This document shows, piece by piece, positions 1 through 9,892 of a stretch of 64,000 nucleotides of DNA. The translations under genes and the position numbers were made by a program. The notes below the pieces were generated by a model. That model saw only the letters and a program-made list of their open reading frames with translations. It did no database searches and had not been told where the DNA came from. Origin of the DNA: Kribbella capetownensis (GTDB taxonomy: Bacteria > Actinomycetota > Actinomycetes > Propionibacteriales > Kribbellaceae); assembly GCF_004331485.1 (NCBI RefSeq), contig NZ_SJKD01000001.1:1674001-1738000 (forward strand). The letters run 5' to 3'. How positions within the stretch are numbered: position 1 is the stretch's first letter; each line of letters opens with the position of its first letter.

Positions 1-20
1 CGCGGAAAGGACTGTCATCG

Positions 21-350
21 ATGGCGCAAAGGGTGCAGGTAGTTCTCGAGGACGATCTCGACGGAGGTAAGGCCGACGAGACCGTGACCTTCGGGCTGGA
101 CGGCACGACGTACGAGATCGACCTGTCGAAGAAGAATGCCGCCAAGCTGCGCGACGCCATGGCCGGGTACGTCGGCTCGGCGCGCCGGGTGTCCGGACGC
201 CGCGGTGCCGCGGGCCGGGCGCGAGGCCGCGGCCGGTCTGCGTCGGACTCCGCCGACATCAGGGCCTGGGCCAAGGAGAACGGCTACGAGGTGAGCGAGC
301 GGGGCCGGATCTCCGCCGAGGTGCGCGCGGCGTACAACGAAGCCAAGTAA
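21..350 (+). CDS. lsr2: Lsr2-type nucleoid-associated protein
   Basis: Histone-like DNA-bridging protein that coats and silences AT-rich DNA in actinobacteria. The 109-residue product has the N-terminal dimerisation domain (start MAQRVQVVLEDD), a basic Gly/Arg-rich linker at about residues 55-75, and a C-terminal DNA-binding domain with the RGR AT-hook-like tripeptide near residue 95. The length matches the family (about 110 aa). The start is supported by a GGAAAGGA ribosome binding site ten bases upstream. It lies just before clpC, a common actinobacterial arrangement. No anomaly seen. Confidence 0.96.
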   Translation: MAQRVQVVLEDDLDGGKADETVTFGLDGTTYEIDLSKKNAAKLRDAMAGYVGSARRVSGRRGAAGRARGRGRSASDSADIRAWAKENGYEVSERGRISAEVRAAYNEAK

Positions 351-369
351 TTCCCACGGACCTGCCGGT

Positions 370-393
370 CCCGGCGCCCACCAGGGTGCCGGG
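370..393 (+). terminator. Hairpin after lsr2
   Basis: A 10-bp GC-rich stem (CCCGGCGCCC with GGGTGCCGGG, one G-T pair, 4-nt loop) begins 20 nt after the lsr2 stop. There is no clear U-tract, so a terminator role is likely but not certain. Confidence 0.5.
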
Positions 394-482
394 GCCGTCC
401 GCATTCCGGTTGTTTCACAGTGTGGACGCCCCGGTGACCGGGGATCGGAAGCGGATGGTTGCGCCGGCAGGTAGTTCGGTGA

Positions 483-499
483 ATTCGCTGGTGGCGAAC
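483..499. promoter_or_regulatory. Distal ClgR-like inverted repeat
   Basis: TTCGC-TGGTG-GCGAA is a perfect 5-bp inverted repeat with 5-nt spacer, the layout of the ClgR operator core (GTTCGC, 5 nt, GCGAAC). ClgR activates clpC and clpP genes in Streptomyces, Corynebacterium and Mycobacterium. The site lies about 200 bp before clpC. Binding is inferred. Confidence 0.5.
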
Positions 500-596
500 A
501 CGCTGTCCGATCGGGGCCGGAGGGGAACACGCTGGACAGCCGCGGGGTTCTTCCCTTGTGATGCCTCCCGGGCGGCCGATCGAGCAGTGTTCTTTT

Positions 597-613
597 GTTC
601 GCCCAGAGCGAGC
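597..613. promoter_or_regulatory. Proximal ClgR-like operator of clpC
   Basis: GTTCGCCCAGAGCGAGC fits the actinobacterial ClgR consensus (CGCYNANRGCG core) almost completely. It sits 18 bp upstream of a TAGCAT -10 box at 631-636, a sensible position for an activator. The match is seen in the sequence; the regulator itself is not in this window. Confidence 0.6.
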
Positions 614-630
614 CTGTCGGCACCGGGGAC

Positions 631-636
631 TAGCAT
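631..636 (+). promoter_or_regulatory. clpC -10 box
   Basis: TAGCAT just downstream of the proximal ClgR-like site and about 64 nt before the clpC start, so a leader of roughly 57 nt is expected. No good -35 is visible, which fits an activator-dependent promoter. Confidence 0.45.
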
Positions 637-699
637 GCATGTACGGGGGTCGGGCCACACGGTACGTCCGACTCCTCTGAGGCAAGGAGCGCTTTGGCG

Positions 700-3240
700 A
701 TGTTTGAACGATTTACGGACCGCGCCCGTCGGGTAGTCGTCCTGGCTCAGGAAGAGGCCAGGATGCTCAGCCACAACTACATCGGGACCGAGCACATCCT
801 GCTCGGCCTGATCCACGAGGGTGAAGGGGTCGCCGCCAAGGCTCTCGAGAGCCTGGGTATCTCGCTCGAGGCCGTCCGCTCCCAGGTCGAAGAGATCATC
901 GGCCAGGGGCAGCAGGCACCGAGCGGGCACATCCCGTTCACCCCCCGCGCCAAGAAGGTGCTGGAGCTCTCCCTGCGCGAGGCCCTGCAACTGGGTCACA
1001 ACTACATCGGCACCGAGCACATCCTGCTCGGCCTCATCCGCGAGGGTGAGGGTGTCGCCGCGCAGGTCCTGGTCAAGCTCGGTGCGGACCTGAACAAGGT
1101 CCGGCAGCAGGTCATCCAGCTGCTGAGCGGGTACCAGGGCAAGGAGACGGCGTCCGCCGGTGGCCCAGCCGCCGAGGGTGCTCCCAGCAGCTCGCTGGTG
1201 CTCGACCAGTTCGGCCGGAACTACACCCAGTCCGCCCGCGAATCGAAACTCGACCCGGTGATCGGGCGCGAGATGGAGATCGAGCGGGTCATGCAGGTGC
1301 TGTCCCGGCGGACGAAGAACAACCCTGTCCTGATCGGTGAGCCGGGCGTCGGCAAAACCGCCATCGTGGAGGGTCTGGCCCAGCAGATCGTCCGTGGTGA
1401 CGTCCCGGAGACGCTGAAGGACAAGCAGATCTACTCCCTCGACCTGGGCGCCCTGGTGGCCGGTTCGCGCTACCGCGGTGATTTCGAGGAACGCCTGAAG
1501 AAGGTGCTCAAGGAGATCCGCACCCGCGGCGACATCGTGCTGTTCATCGACGAGATCCACACCCTCGTCGGGGCCGGCGCGGCCGAGGGCGCGATCGACG
1601 CGGCGAGCATTCTGAAGCCGATGCTGGCCCGCGGCGAACTGCAGACCATCGGTGCCACCACCCTCGACGAGTACCGCAAGTACGTCGAGAAGGACGCCGC
1701 GCTGGAGCGCCGGTTCCAGCCGATCCAGGTGGCCGAGCCCTCGATCGCACACACGATCGAGATCCTCAAGGGCCTGCGGGACCGGTACGAGGCACATCAC
1801 CGGGTGACCATCACCGACGCTGCGCTGGTGAACGCCGCGCAGATGGCCGACCGGTACATCTCCGACCGGTTCCTGCCGGACAAGGCGATCGACCTGATCG
1901 ACGAGGCCGGGGCCCGGCTGCGGATCCGCCGGATGACGGCTCCGCCGGACCTGCGCGAGTTCGACGAGAAGATCGCGAACGTGCGCCGGGAGAAGGAGTC
2001 GGCGATCGACGCGCAGGACTTCGAGCGCGCCGCGAGCCTTCGCGACGACGAGAAGAAGCTGATCAACGCCAAGTCCGAGCGGGAGAAGCAGTGGAAGGCC
2101 GGTGACATGGACGTCGTCGCCGAGGTGGACGAGGAGCTGATCGCCGAGGTGCTCAGCACGGCCACCGGCATCCCGGTCTTCAAGCTGACCGAGGAGGAGT
2201 CGACCCGGCTGCTCGACATGGAGAAGGAACTGCACAAGACCTACATCGGTCAGGAGGACGCGGTGAAGGCCGTGTCGCGCTCCATCCGGCGTACTCGTGC
2301 AGGCCTGAAGGACCCGCGCCGGCCGAGCGGCTCGTTCATCTTCGCCGGCCCGTCCGGTGTCGGTAAGACCGAGCTGTCGAAGGCACTGACGGAGTTCCTG
2401 TTCGGTGACCAGGCGGCACTGATCAGCCTGGACATGTCGGAGTACTCCGAGAAGCACACGGCGTCCCGGTTGTTCGGGTCCCCGCCTGGCTACGTCGGGT
2501 ATGAAGAGGGCGGCCAGCTGACCGAGAAGGTCCGCCGCAAGCCGTTCAGCGTGGTGCTGTTCGACGAGGTGGAGAAGGCCCACCCGGACATCTTCAACTC
2601 GCTGCTGCAGATCCTGGACGAGGGTCGTCTGACCGACGCCCAGGGCCGCGTGGTCGACTTCAAGAACACCATCATCATCATGACCACGAACCTGGGGACG
2701 AAGGACATCGCGAAGGCCGTCAGCCTCGGCTTCTCGCAGGCCAACGACGTCTCCGGTTCGTACGAGAAGATGAAGGCGAAGGTCACCGAGGAGCTCAAGC
2801 AGCACTTCCGGCCCGAGTTCCTGAACCGCGTCGACGAGATCGTCGTGTTCCACCAGCACGGCCCGGACGAGATCATCAAGATCGTCGACCTGATGGTCGG
2901 GCAGGTGGAGGAGCGGCTCAAGGACAAGGACATGGGCATCGAGCTCACGCAGGCGGCGAAGGAACTGGTCGCCAAGCGTGGCTTCGACCCGGTCCTGGGT
3001 GCCCGTCCGCTGCGCCGCGCACTCCAGCGCGACGTCGAGGACGTGCTCGCGGAGAAGATCCTGTTCGGGGAGGTGCGCCCGGGCCAGATCGTTCTGGTCG
3101 ACGCGGCTCCCGAGGGCACGGTCAACTCCGACGGCCTGACGGAGTACTTCACCTTCACCGGTACGCCGAAGGCGAGCAGCCCCGACCTGGAGCTGACCGA
3201 CCTGGCCGCCGGTGGCAGTTCGGGTCTGCAGGACACGTGA
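700..3240 (+). CDS. clpC: ClpC, AAA+ unfoldase of the Clp protease
   Basis: Hsp100 unfoldase that feeds proteins to ClpP1P2. The 846-residue product has two N-terminal Clp repeats ([14 protein letters not shown] appears twice, near residues 25 and 100), AAA+ domain 1 with Walker A GEPGVGKT at about residue 213, a UVR/middle domain near 420-455, and AAA+ domain 2 with Walker A GPSGVGKT at about 550. I chose ATG 700 ([11 protein letters not shown], the canonical N-terminus) over TTG 694 because AAGGAG at 684-689 is well spaced for it. Two ClgR-like sites lie upstream and a strong terminator follows, so it is probably monocistronic. Confidence 0.97.
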   Translation: MFERFTDRARRVVVLAQEEARMLSHNYIGTEHILLGLIHEGEGVAAKALESLGISLEAVRSQVEEIIGQGQQAPSGHIPFTPRAKKVLELSLREALQLGHNYIGTEHILLGLIREGEGVAAQVLVKLGADLNKVRQQVIQLLSGYQGKETASAGGPAAEGAPSSSLVLDQFGRNYTQSARESKLDPVIGREMEIERVMQVLSRRTKNNPVLIGEPGVGKTAIVEGLAQQIVRGDVPETLKDKQIYSLDLGALVAGSRYRGDFEERLKKVLKEIRTRGDIVLFIDEIHTLVGAGAAEGAIDAASILKPMLARGELQTIGATTLDEYRKYVEKDAALERRFQPIQVAEPSIAHTIEILKGLRDRYEAHHRVTITDAALVNAAQMADRYISDRFLPDKAIDLIDEAGARLRIRRMTAPPDLREFDEKIANVRREKESAIDAQDFERAASLRDDEKKLINAKSEREKQWKAGDMDVVAEVDEELIAEVLSTATGIPVFKLTEEESTRLLDMEKELHKTYIGQEDAVKAVSRSIRRTRAGLKDPRRPSGSFIFAGPSGVGKTELSKALTEFLFGDQAALISLDMSEYSEKHTASRLFGSPPGYVGYEEGGQLTEKVRRKPFSVVLFDEVEKAHPDIFNSLLQILDEGRLTDAQGRVVDFKNTIIIMTTNLGTKDIAKAVSLGFSQANDVSGSYEKMKAKVTEELKQHFRPEFLNRVDEIVVFHQHGPDEIIKIVDLMVGQVEERLKDKDMGIELTQAAKELVAKRGFDPVLGARPLRRALQRDVEDVLAEKILFGEVRPGQIVLVDAAPEGTVNSDGLTEYFTFTGTPKASSPDLELTDLAAGGSSGLQDT

Positions 3241-3262
3241 TCTGAGGGATTCCCTTCAGCAA

Positions 3263-3298
3263 GCCGAGCGCGGCGAGCACTTGCTCGCCGCGCTCGGC
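3263..3298 (+). terminator. clpC terminator
   Basis: A perfect 16-bp stem (GCCGAGCGCGGCGAGC) with a 4-nt loop, followed by ATTTCTT, 22 nt after the clpC stop. Confidence 0.85.
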
Positions 3299-3352
3299 AT
3301 TTCTTGCAGCAGACTTGGTGACGATTCGCGGCGCCGCGTCGTCGTACCGGAC

Positions 3353-4388
3353 ATGAGCGAGCTGACTGGGCCCCGATGGTTGGCGGCGCTGCGTGGGTAC
3401 CCGAACTTCCGGCGGCTCTGGGGCGCGCACCTGGTCTCCGCACTGGGCACCGGGGTGACCGTGCTGGCCATCCCGTTGCTGGCGGCCGTGGTGCTGCACG
3501 CGTCACCGCTGGAGGTCGGCATTCTCACGGCGCTGAACGCCGTACCGCACGTGCTGTTCAGCCTGGTGGAGGGCGCGCTGATCGATCGGTCGCCACAACG
3601 GGCCGTGCTCGTCCTCACCGACTTCGGCCGCGCGATCTGCCTGGGCGCAGTACCGGCCCTCGGCCTCCTCGATCTGTTGTCGATGCTGTGTGTCGTACGT
3701 CTGCTCCGGGGTTCTGCTGCTGTTCCTGCGGTCGCCCGAGCTGGTGGCCGCGAGGGTCACCGGGCGGAGGGGAATCATCGGCGACATCCGGAGCGGCCTG
3801 GCGTACGTGCTGAAGGATCGGGTCCTGGTGGCGCTGTGCCTGTCGTCCGGCATCGGGGCGTTCGCGGTGGCGATCCGGGACTCGTCGCTGGTGCTGGCCC
3901 TGGTGCGCGAGCTGCACTTCTCCGCGGGACTTGTCGGCCTGCTCGCGATGCTGGCCGGCGTGGGCGGGGTCGTCGGAGGGCTGCTCGCGCATTGGGCGGC
4001 CACCCGCTTCGGATTCGGACGCTCGGTCATGGTCGCGATCCTCACGACTGCCGCCGCGATCGCGCTGCTGACAGCGCCGTTCGGCGTGGCCCCTGCTGTG
4101 CTGGTCGGGATCGGACAGTTCGTTGGCGGCGTGTCCGGCGCGGTGTACACGATCGGCCAGCTGACCATGCGCCAGTTGGTCACCCCGCCGGACCTGCTCG
4201 GGCGCGTGAACGCCGTACGACGGTTCCTGGTCTATGCGCTGTTCCCGGTAGGCGGTCTGGTCGGTGGGCTCGGTGGAGCCCGGCTGGGCAGCCGGTCGAT
4301 GCTGCTTGTCGCGGCCGGCGTCATGGCGACCTCTGTGCTTCCGCTGATCCGTGGCAACGTGGCGGGCGTCGAGGGGCATCCGCGGTAG
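3353..4388 (+). pseudogene. MFS exporter gene broken by internal deletion and frameshift
   Basis: Two reading frames together encode one major facilitator protein. The first (from ATG 3353) has the N-terminal helices and the DRSPQR loop and then loses sense near 3685. The second resumes at about 3685 with VSYVCSGVLLLFLRSPE and runs to 4388 through the C-terminal half. The joined product would be about 345 aa, against about 410-430 for this family, so roughly 70-80 residues (around helices 4-5) are missing. At the junction, GTGTGTCG would read on in frame as VDAVSYV if two bases were removed. This suggests a deletion with a 2-bp shift; an assembly error is the alternative. A GTACCGGAC leader without a clear ribosome binding site precedes the start. 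Confidence 0.75.
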
Positions 4389-4394
4389 GTGGGG

Positions 4395-4904
4395 TCAGCG
4401 GGTGCGGCGGAGGTGGGTGATGGTTCGGGACAGGGCGGACGGGGGCGCGGCGTGGGGGCGTGGGGTGAAGAACTGGGGGAGCGTGGTGAGGAGCCAGGTC
4501 AGGGAGGTGGCGAGGGCTACGGCGGGGCCGGGGGCTGTCCAGGTGTCGGTGGGCGTGGCGGGGTTGGTGGCCTGCCAGGTGGCGGCCAGGAAGAGCAGAG
4601 TGATGATCGTGGTCACCGCTGCGGTTGCCTGGGACTTGGGGCCGGGCTTCAGGAGCAGTCCGACGACTGTGGTGGCCAGACCGGCCAGCCAGGTGAAGGC
4701 CAGGGTCGGTTCGGTCTCGATGCCGAGCTGCCAGACGGACAGGCCTAGCCGGCGGCTGTAGGTCCACGGGAGAAGCAGAGCTACCCCGGTAGCCAGTGCG
4801 GCGAAGAGTGTGGCCCGCGCGAACCAGCGGTGCTCAACAGTGGCCAGCTCGCCTTCTGCCGCGTCGAGACGGCCAGGGAGTTCCTCGTCCGGTAGTTCGG
4901 TCAT
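4395..4904 (-). CDS. Small four-helix membrane protein, unknown
   Basis: A 169-residue protein starting MTELPDEELPGRLDAAEGEL, a short acidic cytoplasmic segment followed by about four hydrophobic helices (near residues 30-50, 58-80, 88-108 and 125-145) and a basic tail ending LRRTR. No known family was recognised. Its ATG overlaps the stop of the upstream 944-aa gene by four bases (ATGA at 4901-4904), so the two are translationally coupled and probably work together in the membrane. It converges on the broken MFS gene with a gap of only six bases. Confidence 0.75.
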   Translation of the reverse strand: MTELPDEELPGRLDAAEGELATVEHRWFARATLFAALATGVALLLPWTYSRRLGLSVWQLGIETEPTLAFTWLAGLATTVVGLLLKPGPKSQATAAVTTIITLLFLAATWQATNPATPTDTWTAPGPAVALATSLTWLLTTLPQFFTPRPHAAPPSALSRTITHLRRTR

Positions 4905-7732
4905 GAGGCGTCCAAACGGATCAGATCGTTGCCCAGCTGGAAGTAGAGCGCCGGCCCGATGACCGTGAGGTGGTCGGCAGCCTGCGGGACACCTTGGGTC
5001 GGCCCCGCGACGACCGTCACGTGTCCCGGCGCGTCCACGCGGACGAGGTGGCTGCCGTCGTACCCCCAGAGCTTGCCGTCGGGGCCGGCGAACCACGTCC
5101 CGTCGGCCGTCCGCTGCGATGCCGGTACGCCGGTCGCCGAGACAGGCCACCCGGTCGTCGAACCACCGAGCAGCGTGACCGACCGCCCGTCCGGCCCGAC
5201 GAGCACGAGTCGCTCGCCCAGAACCATCGCCACCGCACCGGACGGCAACTGCACCAACCCGTCCGGCCGCAGGGCGCCCTTCACCTGGACGCGACGTACC
5301 GCGCTCCCCGGCCCGTAGAGGTTGTAGACGCTCGGATTGATCGCAGTCACCAGCCGATCCCCGGCTGCCCCGGCGAACTCGGCCTTCTGATCGCCCTGCA
5401 CCGGCTGCGGATCGCGCACGCGCGTCGTCCGGCCATGCACCAGGTGTACGGCGGTCTCCGCGCCCGGCCGATCGAGCAGGGTCCACCAGACGCCGCCCTG
5501 ACCGTCCGGAGCCCACGCACGCGCCGCCAACGGCACCCGAACCCGAACCAGCCTCCCAGCGGCATCCAGAGCCAGCTGAGAGCTCACTCCAGCCGCGCCC
5601 GGCTGTCCGTCCACCACAGGCACCGCCGGCACCTCGGTCGCCGTGTACGTCGTCGTCCCGACAACCGGCGTACGCCGATCACACCGGCGATCGGGCGGCG
5701 GTGCAGCCGGGTACGCCGCGGCCGCCGTCGCCGCATCAGGAATCACCAGTACCTGGTCGCCGCCACCCGGTGACGCTCCCAGCAGCACAGACCCGTCCGG
5801 TCGCGCCTCGATGCTCTCGACACCGTCCGCTCCACCCGGCAGCTTCCGCAGTACGCCGTCCGGCGTGATCACCGACGTGGGAGCGCCACCGCCGAGCCAA
5901 AGGTTGCCCCGCACATCGACCGCGAACGCGTCCACCGTCATGGACGAGCTGGCTGCATCACTGCTCAGCACACAGCCGGCCGGAGCGATCCCGGTCAGCA
6001 GCTGCGGCTTTCCACCCGGCCGGATGATCGCCAACCCGGTCTCGCTCGTACGCCAGGCCGTCGTACCGTCCGGGCCACTGGAGACCTCGTTGCCTGGCGC
6101 ACCGACTCCTGGGTCGATCACGAAGTCCTTCAGCACCATGCCCGGTCGCAGCTGGTTCGCCGGGATCTGCCAGGTCGTCGCCGCACCTGACACCACGATC
6201 GACCGGTCCGAGTTGCGGTGGCTGAGTGCGGGACCGATGCCGGTCGCAAGGATCTGCACGCCGGGCGTCACGTAGTACGTGCCGTTCTGATCCTTGTGGC
6301 TGAGGCTGACATCGGCCTGGGCCAGGTCGAGCGGCACGGCCAGGATCGCCCACGGCTTGCCGAGCGCTCCGCCGGCCAGCATGACCATGCGGTTGTCGGC
6401 GACGCCCCACAGTGCCGGCGGTGTGGCGCCATGGTTCAGCGTCACTTGTGGCAGCGCGACTCCGTCGCGGTACGCGAACACCGTCGAGCTCTCGGATCCG
6501 GTCCGCCCCAGCAGCCACTGCCCCGGCGACCCGTCGAGTGTCCCGGCCAACGAATCCAAGGCATCCGACGTACCGATGGACACCCGCATGCCAAGGCGGT
6601 CGACCAGCTGGCCACCGTGCAGATCGAGCAATCGGTGCGGCTTGCCGGCAGACGCTTCGGGCGCATCCTCAGCTCCGATCGCCGACGGAAGCAGCAGACC
6701 GCCGAGCAGCCCAACCACTGCCGCACCGGCAACGATCCGCAAGCCACGCAAACCCACCAGGCCTGCGGCAACGAGTAGGACGCCGAGCCCAAGCGCGGTC
6801 CAAGCTCCCAGACCGGGCCGGTATCCCACACCATTCGGCAGCTTCGGTGGCAGCCACACCATGTGCGACAGAACCCCGGCAACCACCGCTGTCCCGGTGC
6901 CGACGGCAAAGGCACGACGTACCAGGCCGGACGACAGCAACGTCGCGACCGCGAGCAGACAGATCGCCACGGTCCAGGTCCGGGCCGACGGGATCTCCCA
7001 GAGTTGAGACCGGGCTAGACCAGCCTCGGCAGCCGTCGGTCCGAGCGCGACCGCGTCGAGCAGCTCACGCCAGGACAGGACCGTGGAGGCCAGCAGGAGT
7101 ACGGCGAGGACGCCGGTGAGCACCGGCATCAGTTGGACCCGGAGCGGGCTCCATCCGTCCGCTGTGGTCATCAGGCGGACAAAGACTGCCCGCAATTCGG
7201 ACTGGTTGAGAGGTTCTTCGGCGTCCTCGCCGGGCTCGTCATCGGCGGGTTCGGGCGGCGCGGGGGAGCGTGTCACCCAGTGCGCCGCGACCGCGGTGGC
7301 GATGGTCCCGCAAGCGATCGTGCCGATCACTGCCGGTGAAGTCGTGCAACCTGAGCGGCCCTGCGCGACCAGGCCGGTCCAGGTCGCCACGGTGACCAGT
7401 GCGATCGCCGTCGTGCCGGTCCATCTGATCTGCCGGCGAAGCTGGAATCGGTCCGCAGACAAGCGATCCGCGAGCACCAGCAGGACCATCGCGACCGGAA
7501 GCACCAGTGCCGCACCACGACCGTTGACGGGCTGAGTGGTCGCCCGCCAGAGGTAACAGCCTGTGCCCACCGGCGCCGGGACGAGCACTGAGAGCACTGT
7601 GGCCACACTGAGACACGCGAGGGTTACACCCTGCCACCCCGTTCGTCGTATGGTCCTGCGGTGCGTGATCTCATCGGTACGAAGAAGGGCCGCCGCGGCC
7701 TTCGATTCGGTGGGAAGATCGCGCAGCGGCAT
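4901..7732 (-). CDS. Large membrane protein with C-terminal beta-propeller-like region, unknown
   Basis: A 943-residue protein from ATG 7732 (MPLRDLPTESK); a GTG at 7783 would add 17 residues, and neither start has a strong ribosome binding site. The N-terminal third carries about ten hydrophobic helices (two near residues 30-100, then further groups to about 350) with an acidic loop (EPADDEPGEDAEE). After about residue 370 the chain is extracytoplasmic in character, rich in Gly, Asp and Pro, with repeated blocks such as ARPDGSVLLGAS, LPSGAVAMVLG and GPDGRSVTLLGG that look like propeller blades (NHL or streptogramin-lyase-like). I infer a membrane-anchored sensor or scaffold. No enzyme motif was found. 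It is divergent from the coiled-coil gene at 7820 and coupled to the small membrane gene downstream. Confidence 0.75.
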   Translation of the reverse strand: MPLRDLPTESKAAAALLRTDEITHRRTIRRTGWQGVTLACLSVATVLSVLVPAPVGTGCYLWRATTQPVNGRGAALVLPVAMVLLVLADRLSADRFQLRRQIRWTGTTAIALVTVATWTGLVAQGRSGCTTSPAVIGTIACGTIATAVAAHWVTRSPAPPEPADDEPGEDAEEPLNQSELRAVFVRLMTTADGWSPLRVQLMPVLTGVLAVLLLASTVLSWRELLDAVALGPTAAEAGLARSQLWEIPSARTWTVAICLLAVATLLSSGLVRRAFAVGTGTAVVAGVLSHMVWLPPKLPNGVGYRPGLGAWTALGLGVLLVAAGLVGLRGLRIVAGAAVVGLLGGLLLPSAIGAEDAPEASAGKPHRLLDLHGGQLVDRLGMRVSIGTSDALDSLAGTLDGSPGQWLLGRTGSESSTVFAYRDGVALPQVTLNHGATPPALWGVADNRMVMLAGGALGKPWAILAVPLDLAQADVSLSHKDQNGTYYVTPGVQILATGIGPALSHRNSDRSIVVSGAATTWQIPANQLRPGMVLKDFVIDPGVGAPGNEVSSGPDGTTAWRTSETGLAIIRPGGKPQLLTGIAPAGCVLSSDAASSSMTVDAFAVDVRGNLWLGGGAPTSVITPDGVLRKLPGGADGVESIEARPDGSVLLGASPGGGDQVLVIPDAATAAAAYPAAPPPDRRCDRRTPVVGTTTYTATEVPAVPVVDGQPGAAGVSSQLALDAAGRLVRVRVPLAARAWAPDGQGGVWWTLLDRPGAETAVHLVHGRTTRVRDPQPVQGDQKAEFAGAAGDRLVTAINPSVYNLYGPGSAVRRVQVKGALRPDGLVQLPSGAVAMVLGERLVLVGPDGRSVTLLGGSTTGWPVSATGVPASQRTADGTWFAGPDGKLWGYDGSHLVRVDAPGHVTVVAGPTQGVPQAADHLTVIGPALYFQLGNDLIRLDAS

Positions 7733-7819
7733 GAAAAAGAAGTTACCTGCCACCCATGTACCGCGTTGTAACCCTGTGACCACGCTGGTGGACCCGGACT
7801 GTCGGAAAGGGGGCCGGGG

Positions 7820-9820
7820 ATGGAATCATCTCGTCGCATGGACGCACCGCGTCTGCCACTGACCCAGGAACCGGTCGCCGACACCGGTTCCTTTGGCGTG
7901 CGGCAAGCGGGTGGCGTGCTCGAGCGAGCCCAGCGGATCGCGGACACCCTGCGCGAGCAGGCCGAGCGCGAGAACGACGTCGTTCGCGAGGAAGCCGGCC
8001 GGATCCGGGCCCAGAGCGAGCGGCTACGGGCCGACGCCGAGGCAGCGGCGCAGAAGCTGCGGACCGACGCGAACTCCGCCGCGCAGCGCCTGCTCAACGA
8101 CGCCGATCGGGCCGCCGAGCAACTGCGGAACGAGTCCGAGGCGGAGGCCGACCGGGTCCGCGCCGAGGCGGAGGCCGCCGCGGAGCGACTCCGCGCCGAG
8201 TCGACCGCCGAGGCCGAGCGAGTACGCCGGGATGCCGCGGCCGCAGCGCAGAAGCTGCACGCAGAGTCCGCCGGTGAGGCGCAGCGGGTCAAGGCCGAGG
8301 CGAACGCGATCGCGCAGCGGCTGAAGGCGGAGTCGGAGAGCGCGGCCGAGCAACTCCGGGCCGCCGTGGCAGACGAAGTGGCCAGGCGCCGCGCCGAGTC
8401 CGAGGCCGCAGCCGAGCAGCTGCGGACCGAGAGCCAGGCGGCGGCCGATCGGTTGCGGGCCGAGTCGCAAGCGGCGGCGGACCGGCGGATCGCAGCGGCC
8501 GAGGCCGAGGCGGCGCGGCTGAAGGAAGAGGCCGACGAACTGCTCGAGGACGCCCGGATGGCACGGGAGTCGGCGCAGCAGACGATCGAGCGGGCCGGTC
8601 GCGAGGCGCAGCAGTTGGTGGCCGACGCCGGCGAGCAGGCCGCACTGGTCTCGCAGGCGGCAGTGCGCAACGAGGCCGAGATGATCGCCCGCGCCGAGAC
8701 CGAGGCGAGCGAGCTGCGAGCGTCGGTGGAGCACGCGGTCGAGGGCGCGCGGGAGAAGGCACGGGTCGAGATCGCCGAGGCGCACGCCGAGATCGAGCGG
8801 CTGCGCGGGGAGAACCGGGCCGAGCTGGAGCGGCGGACCGCTGAGCTCGAGGAGACCGAGCGCGCCAAGCTGGCCTCGATCTCGCTCGAGATCGACAAGC
8901 TGCGGGCCGAGGCGGTCGCCGAGATCGCCGAGCACAAGGCCGCGGCCGAGGCCGGCAACGAGCGGCTGATGGCCGACGCCCGCGCGCAGGCCAAGTTGGT
9001 CGTCGACTCGATCGAGGCTGATCGCCGTACGGCGACGGCCGAGGCGCAGCGGATCGTGGAGGACGCCAACAGGGCGGCCGAGGCGGCGCTCGCGGAGGCC
9101 GAGCGGCAGACCATCTGGAGCAAGAAGACGGTCGACGACCTGATCGGTGCGGCCGAGTCCGAAGCCGCGTCGATCCGGGCGCAGGCCCAGGCCGAGGCGA
9201 CCGACGTGCTGCGTCAGAAGCGGGCGCACATGCGCCGCGTGGTCGGTCGCACGACCAGCCGGCTGAAGCAGACTCAGGACGCCGTCGCCCGGGAGAATGC
9301 CGAGCTGACCACGCTGGCCGAGACCACGCTGTCGACGGCCAACCAGCAGGCCGAGGCGACGCTGGCGAGCGCCAAGCAGGAGGCGGACAAAGTCACCGCC
9401 CAGGCGCAGAACCGGGCGGACAAGCTGAAGGGCAACGCCCAGACCGAGGCGCGCGAGATCGTCGAGCGGGCGACCCGCCGCGAGGCCGAGGCCCAGGCGA
9501 GCACGCAGGTCCTGCGGGAACGCGCCGCCAACGACCTGGCCGATGCACAGCGCCAGTCGCACGACCTGATCCGCAAGGCCCGCGCCGAGGCGCAGCAGCT
9601 CGAGGCGCAGGCCCGCGAGCATGCCGACGACCTGCGCGCGCAGGCCCGAAAACTTCTCGCCGACGCCGAGGCGAGGGTCGCGGCACTGAACCAGCGCCGT
9701 GATGAGATCACCAAGGAGCTCACCCAGCTTTCGGGTGTGATCGAGGCACTCGCTGTACCGGGGTTCCGTCCAGGTGGTGGAATGTCATCCAGCGAGGGTT
9801 CCACGGGGGAATCAGGATGA
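7820..9820 (+). CDS. Long coiled-coil protein, Scy/FilP-like cytoskeletal candidate
   Basis: 666 residues, almost entirely Ala/Glu/Arg-rich helix from about residue 25 to 640 (repeated AEAERVRAEA-type blocks), with a short disordered head and a Gly/Ser tail. There are no membrane segments. Such proteins in actinomycetes (Scy, FilP, often labelled cellulose-binding) are polar-growth scaffolds that work with DivIVA. Start ATG 7820 has a GGAAAGGGGG ribosome binding site; ATG 7838 is an alternative. It is followed after 72 bp by a second coiled-coil protein, probably in the same transcript, with a terminator after both. The function is inferred from architecture only. Confidence 0.75.
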   Translation: MESSRRMDAPRLPLTQEPVADTGSFGVRQAGGVLERAQRIADTLREQAERENDVVREEAGRIRAQSERLRADAEAAAQKLRTDANSAAQRLLNDADRAAEQLRNESEAEADRVRAEAEAAAERLRAESTAEAERVRRDAAAAAQKLHAESAGEAQRVKAEANAIAQRLKAESESAAEQLRAAVADEVARRRAESEAAAEQLRTESQAAADRLRAESQAAADRRIAAAEAEAARLKEEADELLEDARMARESAQQTIERAGREAQQLVADAGEQAALVSQAAVRNEAEMIARAETEASELRASVEHAVEGAREKARVEIAEAHAEIERLRGENRAELERRTAELEETERAKLASISLEIDKLRAEAVAEIAEHKAAAEAGNERLMADARAQAKLVVDSIEADRRTATAEAQRIVEDANRAAEAALAEAERQTIWSKKTVDDLIGAAESEAASIRAQAQAEATDVLRQKRAHMRRVVGRTTSRLKQTQDAVARENAELTTLAETTLSTANQQAEATLASAKQEADKVTAQAQNRADKLKGNAQTEAREIVERATRREAEAQASTQVLRERAANDLADAQRQSHDLIRKARAEAQQLEAQAREHADDLRAQARKLLADAEARVAALNQRRDEITKELTQLSGVIEALAVPGFRPGGGMSSSEGSTGESG

Positions 9821-9892
9821 GGACGTGACAGTCAGATCCTTGTCAGTGACAATGTGTGATCCACCCACCCACCGAAGTGAGCATCAGAAGAC

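Larger units (their letters stand above)
351..699. other. Regulatory intergenic region upstream of clpC
   Basis: This 349-bp gap holds the lsr2 hairpin, two ClgR-like inverted repeats (around 483-499 and 597-613) and a TAGCAT -10 box at 631-636. Reading frames across it have no recognisable protein content. It is best read as the clpC control region. Confidence 0.6.

Noticed and set aside
415..2859. 814-codon minus-strand frame over clpC
   Set aside because: Antisense shadow of a clear ClpC gene; composition is low-complexity and no family is seen.
7624..9622. Long minus-strand frames over the coiled-coil gene
   Set aside because: They mirror the GCC-GAG repeats of the coiled-coil codons and have no start or domain of their own.
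7820..9820. Short-period GC repeats that look like a tandem array or CRISPR
   Set aside because: Period and phase follow codons of a coiled coil; no constant repeat with variable spacer is seen.
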